Made by a program: the position numbers and the translations under genes
Shown: positions 23,844-32,066 of the stretch, one piece after another
How the letters are laid out: each line of letters starts with the position of its first letter
How positions within the stretch are numbered: the first letter of the stretch is position 1
NCBI GenBank assembly: GCA_039969155.1
Contig: JBDVOJ010000116.1
Location: 16,726 to 80,725, forward strand
Direction: 5' to 3'
DNA: 64,000 bases
Origin: GCA-002733465 sp039969155
GTDB taxonomy: Bacteria; Pseudomonadota; Gammaproteobacteria; Enterobacterales; Kangiellaceae
Notes under the pieces: model-generated
The model's database searches: none
The model's input: the letters and a program-made list of their open reading frames with translations, nothing else
Told to the model about the DNA's origin: nothing

Positions 23844-25223
23844 TTGTGGGAAGCGTTGAAGGCCAATCCTAGAGAGCCACGGCCTGTCTACCTACTGTCT
23901 CAGTTAGCGATTAAAGGCGGAGCTTATCAACAGGCGATGACTTTTCTTAAGCAGCACTTGATGTTAGCCGGGGAAAGTAAAGAAGTATTGCTTCAATTAG
24001 CTCAAATTCAAGCCGAACAAGAGTTAACTCAAGAAGCATCTCAGAGTTATGCTAAATTAGAACAGCTATATCCTAGGTGGACAGACGGATTATTTAGCTA
24101 TGCGGGATTTTTACAATCCAAAGGCGAACTAGAAAAAGTAGAGCCACTATTAAGAAAAGTTATCCAGCTCGAGCCGCATCACTGCGGAGCTTTTCTGGCG
24201 CTATCCAACTTGATTGAGTTTGATGCATCTAACCAACTTATTCAGCTAATGGAACAGTTACAACAAAGAGTAACTAGGGAAAACAAAACGCTTCAACAAA
24301 TTCAAATTAATTATGCCTTGGGAAAGGTTTATGATGATTTAGGTCTATTTGATAAAGCGTTCCAAAGTTGGAGTAATGCTAACAAATTGCAACTAGATAA
24401 TTGTTCCTTTCGTGTTAGCCAAATGAAACCTTTTTTTAAACAACTGAAAACTTCATTTGAGTCAATTAATGAGAGCGGCACTAATCAGACTGACGTTGTA
24501 AAGCGCCAGCAAATCACACCCATTTTTATTGTTGGTTTGCCGCGTACAGGTTCTACTCTGTTAGAGCAAATGCTCAACCAACATTCAGAAGTAGGAACGA
24601 TTGGCGAATCAAATGCGATCGCCTCTGTTATCGCTTCGGGCATATCCAAAATAACTAATCAATCGTTTCCCGGTGGACTAGACAAAATCACACCTCAACA
24701 ATGGCAATTACTCGGTGATCGTTATCTTGAACATTTGAGACAAAAGTGCGCGGACAAAACTTTTGTAATTAATAAACTGCCAGCTAATTTTCAAACGATA
24801 GGCGTTATAAAAAAGGCGCTCCCGCAAGCGATTATCATTCATCTTACTCGCACTCCTCAAGCGGTGGCTTTGTCTGTTCTTAGGAATTATTTTTCTGCTA
24901 ATGAGCCTTATTTTTGTGACTTGCAGGAGTTTATTGATTATCGAAAGTTATACCTTGACGTTATGACGTTTTGGAAGGGATATTTTGGTGACAGCATAAT
25001 AGAGCTTAATTATGAACAACTTATTCTTGAGCAAGAAGCTACACTTAAGCGTGTTTTGCAAGCGTGTGACATGCCTTGGCAAACTCGTTGTTTAGAATTT
25101 AGCAATGCCAAATCACCAGTTAAAACACTCAGTGATACTCAAGTCAGAAGACCTTTATATCGCTCTTCGCTGGATGCTTGGCAAAACTATCGACCATATC
25201 TATCTCGCTTAGAGAACGAATAA
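23844..25223 (+). CDS. TPR-domain sulfotransferase
   Basis: At least 459 residues. TPR repeats fill about residues 1-150, followed by a sulfotransferase domain with the PAPS 5'-phosphosulfate loop GLPRTGSTLLEQML (G231 to about 244) and the later 3'-phosphate region IIHLTRTPQAVALSV. It would transfer sulfate from PAPS to a protein or small molecule; the substrate is unknown. The TTG used here (23844) cuts into the first TPR helix. The frame is open back to 23721, and ...NLEKAVQLIKANQLQQAEL extends the helix, so translation probably starts upstream, perhaps at ATT 23781 or CTG 23760. Confidence 0.82.
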   Translation: MWEALKANPREPRPVYLLSQLAIKGGAYQQAMTFLKQHLMLAGESKEVLLQLAQIQAEQELTQEASQSYAKLEQLYPRWTDGLFSYAGFLQSKGELEKVEPLLRKVIQLEPHHCGAFLALSNLIEFDASNQLIQLMEQLQQRVTRENKTLQQIQINYALGKVYDDLGLFDKAFQSWSNANKLQLDNCSFRVSQMKPFFKQLKTSFESINESGTNQTDVVKRQQITPIFIVGLPRTGSTLLEQMLNQHSEVGTIGESNAIASVIASGISKITNQSFPGGLDKITPQQWQLLGDRYLEHLRQKCADKTFVINKLPANFQTIGVIKKALPQAIIIHLTRTPQAVALSVLRNYFSANEPYFCDLQEFIDYRKLYLDVMTFWKGYFGDSIIELNYEQLILEQEATLKRVLQACDMPWQTRCLEFSNAKSPVKTLSDTQVRRPLYRSSLDAWQNYRPYLSRLENE

Positions 25224-25350
25224 ATTGCATTATTTGTAAGTTTCCAATCAGTGTGATAACTATTTTGTTTTGAATTTAAGGAAATATTCACTTAAATCGA
25301 CTATTTGTGAGCAATATTCTTCCCCAGCACTCAGGTCTTTTGCTAAACTA

Positions 25351-25378
25351 TTGCTGTCATTGGTTAATAGAGCATAAT
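25351..25378 (+). promoter_or_regulatory. Candidate sigma-70 promoter immediately before corC
   Basis: TTGCTG and CATAAT are separated by 16 bases. The -10 ends 7 bases before the corC ATG, and no ribosome site is visible, so transcription from here would give a nearly leaderless message. A weaker alternative uses TTGCTA at 25340 with TTAATA at 25364. Confidence 0.35.
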
Positions 25379-25385
25379 ACAGTCC

Positions 25386-26279
25386 ATGAGCGACGATAAA
25401 CCTCCCTCGACCAGCCAGTCATCATTGACTGGTAGTAAGAATGGAAATGTCGAGAAAAAAAGTTGGTTCACCAAATTAATTCAATTCTTTCAAGAGGCAC
25501 CTCAGGATCGCGAAGAACTCCTTGAAGTGTTAAAAAGCGCTGAACAAAACACCCTGATAAACCCTGAATTGCTTTCCATGATGGAAGGTGTAATGCATAT
25601 ATCTGAGCTTCATGCGCGAGATATTATGGTTGCAAGGCCCCAGATGGTGGTAGTCAACGATGAGATGGATTTCGACGAGATGCTTGGCAGTATCGTAGAG
25701 TCCGGCCATTCGCGTTTTCCGGTCATTGGTGATAACCGGGACGATATTGAGGGGATAGTCTTAGCTAAGGACTTGCTTCATTTTACCGCTAAGAATGCTC
25801 ATCAAGAAAACATCAAATTTGATATTAAAGACTTTTTAAGACCGGCGGCAATTATTCCTGAGAGTAAACGATTGGACACGTTACTTCAAGAGTTTAGAAC
25901 CAACCGAAATCATATGGCGATTGTGGTTGATGAGTACGGCAGCGTTGCGGGGCTGGTCACTATCGAAGATGTACTCGAGCAGATTGTGGGCGATATAGAA
26001 GACGAATTCGATATTGATGGTGAAGAAGACACCATTCAACCAATGGGAGCTAACGAGTTTGTGGTCAAAGCACATACTGAAGTCGATGAGTTTAATGAAT
26101 TTTTTGGCTCAACCCTAGATGAAGACGAGTTTGATACTGTTGGCGGTATTCTAATGCATGCCTTTGGGCATGTGCCAACCAAGGATGAGTCGATTATCGT
26201 AAGCGATTTTAAATTTCAAATCATCAATGCTGACACGCGAAGAATTAAGCTAGTTCGAGTGTTTAAATTGTCTAAGTAA
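25386..26279 (+). CDS. corC: CorC/HlyC family protein with CBS pair (YbeX)
   Basis: A 297-residue cytoplasmic protein. Two CBS domains (MVARPQMVVVNDEMDFDEML... and the second ending DEYGSVAGLVTIEDVLEQIVGDIEDE) are followed by a CorC_HlyC transporter-associated domain (residues 215-295). No membrane segment is present, so it is the CorC/YbeX type linked to Mg2+/Co2+ efflux and, in E. coli, to ribosome metabolism. lnt follows at 24 bases, the usual order. Its normal upstream partner ybeY lies 9 kb away, and it seems to have its own promoter. Confidence 0.93.
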   Translation: MSDDKPPSTSQSSLTGSKNGNVEKKSWFTKLIQFFQEAPQDREELLEVLKSAEQNTLINPELLSMMEGVMHISELHARDIMVARPQMVVVNDEMDFDEMLGSIVESGHSRFPVIGDNRDDIEGIVLAKDLLHFTAKNAHQENIKFDIKDFLRPAAIIPESKRLDTLLQEFRTNRNHMAIVVDEYGSVAGLVTIEDVLEQIVGDIEDEFDIDGEEDTIQPMGANEFVVKAHTEVDEFNEFFGSTLDEDEFDTVGGILMHAFGHVPTKDESIIVSDFKFQIINADTRRIKLVRVFKLSK

Positions 26280-26303
26280 CTCCTATCATCAAGAAAAATA
26301 TCT

Positions 26304-27959
26304 ATGTTATCGACTCTTAGTTTTATTAGTCAGCGTTCGGTTTGGTTTGAGCGAATTATTTTGATAGTTTTCGGAGCTCTCTTTCCGTTGGGCTTTGCAC
26401 CCATTGATATTTGGCCTGCGACTATTTTCTCGCTCGCTTTGTTAATTAATGAAATTATTGCAAGAGCCGAGGCTGATGCGTTAATTGCCGCAAAGCATAC
26501 ACAAGTTAAGTCAAAAGAGAGAGCATTGACTCACTCAATGCGAAGTTCATTTTTCGCCATTATATTCTATTGGTGTATTGGTGCTTTTGGAGTCGGTGTG
26601 AGTTGGGTTTATGTCAGCATTCATGAATTTGGACATGTCCCAGTTATTGGTGCAATAGCAATTAGCTTTTTGCTTGTTCTAACCCTAGCACTGATAAAAG
26701 CCTTTTCAGGTCGAGTCATTCAATCTTTGCTGATTTATTTTAGCCCGAGCAGTTTGCTACTGATTTTACCGTTGGTTTGGGTGATATTCGAATTTATTCA
26801 AACCTTTATTTTTAGTGGCTTTCCTTGGTTATTAGCGGGTTATTCCCAGATGGATGGACCGCTCTCGATACTTGCTAAGTTGCTCGGTGTTTATGGAATT
26901 AGTTGGTTCTTAATAGTGATCTCATGCACGTTAGTTTTTATCACGCGTCATTGGGTATTAAGCAAGCAATCTCGAGGAACCAATGACCGCCCCATTAAGC
27001 TATCTTCATGGGGACTAATTCTAGCGATTTTTGTTAGTTTTCCAGTGCTTAGTTTATTGATTAAACCTGAAAAAATTGAAGCTGACAGAAAGAACTTAAA
27101 AGTGGCCTTAGTCCAGCCCAATATACCTCAAGAACAAAAGTGGGACCGCCAGTACTTTTCTAAAATAATTGATGTTCTTTATCAGCAAAGTGAAAAGCAC
27201 TGGGGGGCTGATTTAATTGTTTGGCCCGAAGGCGCGATTCCGGCTTATCAGCATCAAGTCAGAGATATTCTTAGTGATCTGAATCGACGAGCGGTCTCAA
27301 GTCAAACTGATTTACTGCTTGGTTTACCGGTTTATAACGCCGAATCGGAAGTTAGCTATTCTGCACTAATCTCCATCGGAGAGCATCAGCAGGCCTATCA
27401 CAAACAAGTATTGGTTCCCTTTGGTGAATACGTGCCTTTAGGAAATTATTTACGTGGGGTGATTCAATTTTTGAATTTACCTATGTCCAGTTTTACTCCA
27501 GCCTCCGCAGAACAGCAGGCGATAGAATTTGATGACTATCAAGTGATACCTGCAATTTGTTATGAAATAGCTTATCCAAATATTGTTCACCGACTAGCCA
27601 AGCAAGCTGACGATGAAAATGCCAAGGCAAAAGTTTTAGTGACTGTCAGTAATGATGCCTGGTTTGGGGATTCCTTAGGGCCCTATCAACACATGCAAAT
27701 GGCTCGAATGCGAGCTTTAGAGTTAGGAATGCCGTTAGTACGTTCAACAAATGATGGAATTACCGCTGTGGTCGATGCTGATGGTAAAGTTCAAGCTAAA
27801 CTTGAGCGATATAATCAGCAAACATTGAGTGTTAGTTTAGCGCTCGATAATTATCAAACGTTGTATCGAAAATACGGACTGTTAGGAGTTTATATTCTGC
27901 TAGTTATAAACTTTCTCGCTCTTACTATTCTCTATTTTAAAAATAAAATAACAGCCTAA
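26304..27959 (+). CDS. lnt: Apolipoprotein N-acyltransferase
   Basis: A 551-residue inner-membrane enzyme that adds the third acyl chain to lipoproteins. The N-terminal half is polytopic (about six helices to residue 250). A periplasmic nitrilase-fold domain follows with the catalytic triad: Glu in VWPEGAIPAY, Lys in YHKQVLVPFGEYVP and Cys in PAICYEIAYP. A final membrane helix is at the C-terminus. The N-terminal membrane part has an extra charged stretch around residues 50-75 (EADALIAAKHTQVKSKERAL) that makes it longer than the E. coli protein (512). It supplies the many lipoproteins seen in this window. Confidence 0.95.
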   Translation: MLSTLSFISQRSVWFERIILIVFGALFPLGFAPIDIWPATIFSLALLINEIIARAEADALIAAKHTQVKSKERALTHSMRSSFFAIIFYWCIGAFGVGVSWVYVSIHEFGHVPVIGAIAISFLLVLTLALIKAFSGRVIQSLLIYFSPSSLLLILPLVWVIFEFIQTFIFSGFPWLLAGYSQMDGPLSILAKLLGVYGISWFLIVISCTLVFITRHWVLSKQSRGTNDRPIKLSSWGLILAIFVSFPVLSLLIKPEKIEADRKNLKVALVQPNIPQEQKWDRQYFSKIIDVLYQQSEKHWGADLIVWPEGAIPAYQHQVRDILSDLNRRAVSSQTDLLLGLPVYNAESEVSYSALISIGEHQQAYHKQVLVPFGEYVPLGNYLRGVIQFLNLPMSSFTPASAEQQAIEFDDYQVIPAICYEIAYPNIVHRLAKQADDENAKAKVLVTVSNDAWFGDSLGPYQHMQMARMRALELGMPLVRSTNDGITAVVDADGKVQAKLERYNQQTLSVSLALDNYQTLYRKYGLLGVYILLVINFLALTILYFKNKITA

Positions 27960-28269
27960 TAAGTCATCATTTGAATGCTTGTTCTGAGTGAAGGCATAGA
28001 TGATTTGCTATACGTTACTATTCAATAAAACTTCAATTTGTATTGTCAAAATATTTCCTGACGCATACAAAGTTAGTATCAAAATTAAACAAAATTGCTG
28101 AAAAAATAGCTTAAGATTGAATTTCAACAAACATTCAATCTTATTTCAACTTCTCTTGTTTGCCGACCTAATCCAATTCTGTTTTGATTCAAAAGTAAAC
28201 TATTCGATGTGGCTTTCTTAACGAAAATCGAGGCTACATAGTTTGAATTAAATTTTTTTGGAGGTTTTT
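27960..28269. other. Intergenic region upstream of TonB-dependent receptor
   Basis: About 310 AT-rich bases between lnt and the receptor gene. The main structure is an 11-bp perfect inverted repeat (28112-28143). No Fur box, tRNA or small gene is convincing. The receptor's GGAGG ribosome site is at 28260-28264. Confidence 0.6.
28112..28143. repeat. 11-bp perfect inverted repeat upstream of TonB receptor
   Basis: TAAGATTGAAT (28112-28122) and ATTCAATCTTA (28133-28143) flank a 10-base loop. The stem is AT-rich and the T tract after it is interrupted, so it is either a weak terminator for lnt or an operator for the receptor gene. The site is 127 bases before the receptor start. Confidence 0.5.
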
Positions 28270-31269
28270 ATGAAGAACTTTAAGTTTCGATATTCGCCCG
28301 TAAAAAGGGCTTTAAGTGTTTCCGCCATGACGGCGGCTACTTTGACCTTATTACCTAGTCAAATCGTTAACGCTGCGGAAGACGATGCGAGCGCGTCTGA
28401 CTCAGATGAGGGCAAGGTAATAATTATTGGTTCTAGAATTCGTAGAGATGGAATTGATAATGCAGAACCCGTGGAAATTATTTCTGCCGCAGATGCTAAG
28501 CTCCAAGGAATTGATAGTCTTGCGGAGCTTCTACGCCAATCAACTTTGGCTTCTGGTTCACCTCAGGTTACCGCTGCTACTTCGACCGCGTTCGTACAAA
28601 ATGGCGGGACTGGAGCAGATACCCTTTCATTAAGAGGGTTAGGTGCAAATAGAACTTTAGTTTTACTTAACGGGAGGCGAGCTGGACCTTCTGGAACACA
28701 AGGGGGCGTTTCGTCATTTGATCTCAATGTCATTCCCTTATCTGCGATCGAGCGAGTCGAGATTTTAAAGGACGGCGCTTCCAGTTTATATGGTTCTGAT
28801 GCTGTGGCTGGAGTGGTTAATATTATTACTAAAAGTGATGATGGCGCAGGATTTGATTTTTTTACCTCGCTACCAGAAGAAAGTGGTGGAGAGCAATATC
28901 GCTTAAGTGGAACTTGGGGAAAGACATTTGAAAAAGGCACACTAATGGTGACTGCAGATTATGCTTTTGAAAGCGAACTTGCTAAAGGTGATAGAAAGTT
29001 TTTTGATTGTGCCGCTCGATATATTTTTGATCCTCAAACAGGTGAGCGAGTTGATCCAATCGACCCGCGCACTGACAAGCCGCATTGTAATGATCTTTTG
29101 TGGGGACATGTGTGGTTGTACGATTACCAAGGTCCTGGAGGAAACATTCCGGGCCAACCTTCTCATCAAGCTCAATATGACTATGAGGGATTTGGTTTTC
29201 CCGGTTATGCTGTTGATCCTTCTAATCCAGACTATTTAGTGACGCCGCCCGGTTGGTACCCAGTAAATTATGATCGAGACTCAGATGGCATCGCCAATGC
29301 CGATCATCCTTTTCAGGACGAAACTTCGCTAATTCCTGAAGTAGAAAAAATTACCGTGTTTGCACAAGGTGACTATGAGCTAACTGATGAAATTACACTT
29401 TATGGTGAAGCTCTGTTTAACCGTAGAAACACCAAGGTAAACGGATATCGTCAATTCTGGACCTATATTTATAATGAGAATTTTAATCCGTTTGCCGGCG
29501 GCTTTATTGGGGAAGGAAACTCTTTAGCAACAGGATGGCGAGGAGCTCAGTGGATGAGTCCAACGGCTATCACTGATATCAATGACACAGAAGTCAATGT
29601 TGATTACACCAGGTTTGTAACTGGGATTACCGGAGATATTGGCGATTCAGATTGGTATTTTGATATTTCTTACCAGGTTTCACGATCGGATGGTGATTAC
29701 ATAAACGATGTGATTTATAGCGACTCAGTCGGCTCATCAATTTTTACTAGTGGCTCGTGTGTCGGAACAACAACTTCTACTCGGGGCGTTGACTGTATTG
29801 ACGTACCCTGGCTGGACCCGCAATTTTTAGCCGGAAACATGACTAACGAGGTGAGAGACTTCTTGTTTGGCCAAGAAACTGGCAACACCGTTTACGATCA
29901 ACAGGCGATAGAGGCGGTGGTGTCCGGAACTGCTTTTGAGTTGCCCGATGGCCCGGTTGATTTAGCGGTTGGATTACATTATCGAACCGATGAGATAAAA
30001 GATGTACCAGGAGAGACTACTCGAGCGGACAACGCGTATTTGCAATCTGTCGCGGGAATCACACAGGGTAAAAACACTACAAAAGCTCTATTCGGTGAGG
30101 CGGTACTGCCGATTATTTCTGATGTTCCAGGAATTCATTCGATGGAGTTAAAAGTGTCGGGTCGTTATACCGACGTATCCTCATTTGGTGATGATACAAC
30201 CTTTAAAGTCGGGCTTAACTGGGATATTGTGGATGGCGTTAGGATTAGGGCTTCGAGAGGAACGTCATTCCGATCACCGGCATTATTCGAGCTATATCTA
30301 GCCGATCAAACTGCTTCGGTGGGACAACGAAATATTGACCCGTGTATCAATTGGGGAACGGCTCTTGATTCTGGGGCGATTACCCAACGGCAAGCCGATA
30401 ACTGTGCTTCTGAGGGGTTTGCCGACAACTTTGCAGGTGGCGCTATTTCGGCGACGGTTATAACCGGTGGGGGAGCAGGGGTGCTTGAAGCTGAAACCTC
30501 TATTTCCGAAACTTACGGAATTGTCTGGACCCCTGACTTTGCGGATTTAGCGATATCGTTAGACTATTTTGATTTTGAAATAAATGGGCAAGTGACTCAG
30601 TTAGGTGCGGCAACAATTGTCGGGCGTTGTTATGACTCCGAATTCTTTCCTACAGACCCGCTTTGCGACCAATTTGAAAGAGATCCGCTTGATGACAAAA
30701 TCGACAACATTAACGATAGCTTCTTAAACATAGCTTCTCAGGTCAACAGAGGCTACGACTTATCGATGACTTATCAAACGGATTTGGATATCGGTCGACT
30801 GAGGATTCAAACCAAACATACTTATCAAGAAGAGGACAGCACAGAGCTATTTCCTGACACTGTTCGAGATACTAATGGGGAGTTTGGTGACCCAAGGCTA
30901 ACCGCATCTATGAATACATCGTTAACTGTTGATGATTGGACCTATAATTGGACGGTTAATTACCTTGGTTCGATGTCCAATTTTGAACGAGATGGTGGCG
31001 ACACCATTCTTTATAGAGGTGAAACGGTCAAAGTGGTTAATTCGGATGATGAGAATTTCTATCATGCACTTTCTGTCAGCCACAGTTTCTCAGAAGGATT
31101 ACAGGCAGTTTTTGGAGTCGCCAACGTTTTTGATAAAAGACCGCCTCAAATTACCACAATAGGAACTTTTTCAGCTACATCTGGGCAAACCCAAGGGGAT
31201 TCAGCATTTTACAGTCAGTATGATTGGCGCGGACGTCGAATCTTCTTGAATTTATCTTATCAACTTTAG
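28270..31269 (+). CDS. TonB-dependent outer membrane receptor
   Basis: A 999-residue receptor. The ATG at 28270 is chosen because a perfect GGAGG lies 5 bases upstream; a TTG 12 bases earlier is in frame but overlaps that site. Signal peptide to about residue 36 (VNAAED), then a TonB-box-like KVIIIGSRIRR, plug domain (about 50-170, with ADTLSLRGLGANRTLVLLNGRR and VEILKDGASSLYGSDAVAGVVNIIT), then a large beta barrel ending in the aromatic-rich LNLSYQL. Eight or so cysteines in presumed outer loops could form disulfides. The substrate is unknown; no transporter or regulator gene adjoins it. Confidence 0.93.
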   Translation: MKNFKFRYSPVKRALSVSAMTAATLTLLPSQIVNAAEDDASASDSDEGKVIIIGSRIRRDGIDNAEPVEIISAADAKLQGIDSLAELLRQSTLASGSPQVTAATSTAFVQNGGTGADTLSLRGLGANRTLVLLNGRRAGPSGTQGGVSSFDLNVIPLSAIERVEILKDGASSLYGSDAVAGVVNIITKSDDGAGFDFFTSLPEESGGEQYRLSGTWGKTFEKGTLMVTADYAFESELAKGDRKFFDCAARYIFDPQTGERVDPIDPRTDKPHCNDLLWGHVWLYDYQGPGGNIPGQPSHQAQYDYEGFGFPGYAVDPSNPDYLVTPPGWYPVNYDRDSDGIANADHPFQDETSLIPEVEKITVFAQGDYELTDEITLYGEALFNRRNTKVNGYRQFWTYIYNENFNPFAGGFIGEGNSLATGWRGAQWMSPTAITDINDTEVNVDYTRFVTGITGDIGDSDWYFDISYQVSRSDGDYINDVIYSDSVGSSIFTSGSCVGTTTSTRGVDCIDVPWLDPQFLAGNMTNEVRDFLFGQETGNTVYDQQAIEAVVSGTAFELPDGPVDLAVGLHYRTDEIKDVPGETTRADNAYLQSVAGITQGKNTTKALFGEAVLPIISDVPGIHSMELKVSGRYTDVSSFGDDTTFKVGLNWDIVDGVRIRASRGTSFRSPALFELYLADQTASVGQRNIDPCINWGTALDSGAITQRQADNCASEGFADNFAGGAISATVITGGGAGVLEAETSISETYGIVWTPDFADLAISLDYFDFEINGQVTQLGAATIVGRCYDSEFFPTDPLCDQFERDPLDDKIDNINDSFLNIASQVNRGYDLSMTYQTDLDIGRLRIQTKHTYQEEDSTELFPDTVRDTNGEFGDPRLTASMNTSLTVDDWTYNWTVNYLGSMSNFERDGGDTILYRGETVKVVNSDDENFYHALSVSHSFSEGLQAVFGVANVFDKRPPQITTIGTFSATSGQTQGDSAFYSQYDWRGRRIFLNLSYQL

Positions 31270-31293
31270 CTACAGCGGTTGTAAGAAAAGCTT

Positions 31294-31322
31294 AAAAAGG
31301 CCGAGATTTCTCGGCCTTTTTT
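31294..31322 (+). terminator. Intrinsic terminator after TonB receptor gene
   Basis: AAAAAGGCCGAG, loop ATTT, CTCGGCCTTTTTT: a GC-rich stem with a T run, 25 bases after the stop codon. A-runs on the other side mean it could act in both directions. Confidence 0.92.
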
Positions 31323-31348
31323 GGTTTTGCCTTGTGATTCTTGCGCAT

Positions 31349-31381
31349 CTGTCAATTAGCCTTGATGGACTAATTAGACAG
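31349..31381 (+). terminator. Second terminator-like hairpin upstream of nuoA
   Basis: CTGTCAATTAG (31349-31359) pairs with CTAATT-A-GACAG (31370-31381, one bulged A) and is followed by GATTTTTG. It lies 27 bases after the main terminator. Confidence 0.5.
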
Positions 31382-31424
31382 GATTTTTGTGCGGTGCATT
31401 GAAACCTCGCTTGTCAGGTAATTT

Positions 31425-31456
31425 ATCTCGTATTCGTTCTAAACTAGCGACGAGAT
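31425..31456 (+). terminator. Third terminator-like hairpin upstream of nuoA
   Basis: ATCTCGT (31425-31431) and ACGAGAT (31450-31456) form a 7-bp stem with an 18-base loop, followed by GATTTTTAAG. Weaker than the first two. Confidence 0.35.
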
Positions 31457-31485
31457 GATTTTTAAGCATTAAATAGCGCGTAAAG

Positions 31486-31499
31486 TTGAATTAAATCAA
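31486..31499. promoter_or_regulatory. FNR-like box upstream of nuo operon
   Basis: TTGAATTAAATCAA matches TTGAT-N4-ATCAA at 9 of 10 fixed positions. It lies 211 bases before nuoA, in the only promoter region available to the operon. In E. coli nuo responds to FNR, ArcA and NarL, so oxygen control here is plausible. No start site can be fixed. Confidence 0.45.
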
Positions 31500-31709
31500 T
31501 GAGTTTTGTTGCTTTTCTGAGCAACTGATGGGGTAGGATCAATATTTTTACGATTTGTTAGTGACATCGGTGGTGATAACCTAATATTATTGGTGGCAAT
31601 TAAAAAGAATCAAAATATAAGTTCCATATAGAAAGTCTCTTCGTAAAAGATATAGTAATAACTACAGTGCTGATTAACTGAGTACTGTTATTAATAGACG
31701 GGATAAAGA

Positions 31710-32066
31710 ATGTTAGAAAACTACTTACCCATACTTGTCTTCATCGCCATTGGCCTCGGCTTTGGCGCTTTCCTAGAAATTGCCGGCTACTTGGCCGCTC
31801 CGCGCAAAGAAAACTTTGATAAAACTTTACCATTTGAATGTGGATTCGATGCTTTTGAAGATGCGCGCCATAAATTTGATGTGCGCTTTTATCTTGTTGC
31901 TATCTTATTCATCATTTTTGATCTAGAAGTCGCTTTCTTGTTCCCTTGGGCAGTGGTTTTTCAAGAATTAAGTTGGTTTGCGATTGGCGCTATGGGTATT
32001 TTCCTTGGATTATTAGTCGTAGGTTTCATTTATGAATGGAAAAAAGGAGCGCTAGAATGGGAGTAA
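31710..32066 (+). CDS. nuoA: NADH-quinone oxidoreductase subunit A
   Basis: A 118-residue membrane subunit of complex I with three transmembrane helices. The conserved loop after helix 1 contains LPFECGFDAFEDAR and the second helix begins KFDVRFYLVAILFIIFDLEVAFLFPW, both diagnostic of NuoA (ND3). It is the first gene of nuoA-N. The nuoB start lies 10 bases inside its 3' end, so translation is coupled. Confidence 0.97.
   Translation: MLENYLPILVFIAIGLGFGAFLEIAGYLAAPRKENFDKTLPFECGFDAFEDARHKFDVRFYLVAILFIIFDLEVAFLFPWAVVFQELSWFAIGAMGIFLGLLVVGFIYEWKKGALEWE

Larger units (their letters stand above)
31323..31709. other. nuo promoter and leader region
   Basis: 387 bases without a gene between the receptor terminator and nuoA. 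It holds two further hairpins each followed by GATTTTT (31349-31381, 31425-31456), an FNR-like box (31486-31499), a GTTGC/GCAAC inverted repeat near 31508, a possible -10 TAGGAT at 31534, and a leader hairpin (CAGTGCT with AGTACTG) about 25-45 bases before nuoA. No ORF or RNA gene is convincing. Confidence 0.6.

Noticed and set aside
16467..25385. Genomic island with mobile element
   Set aside because: No integrase, transposase, direct repeat or tRNA edge is visible and codon use looks uniform; only the altered gene order is reported.
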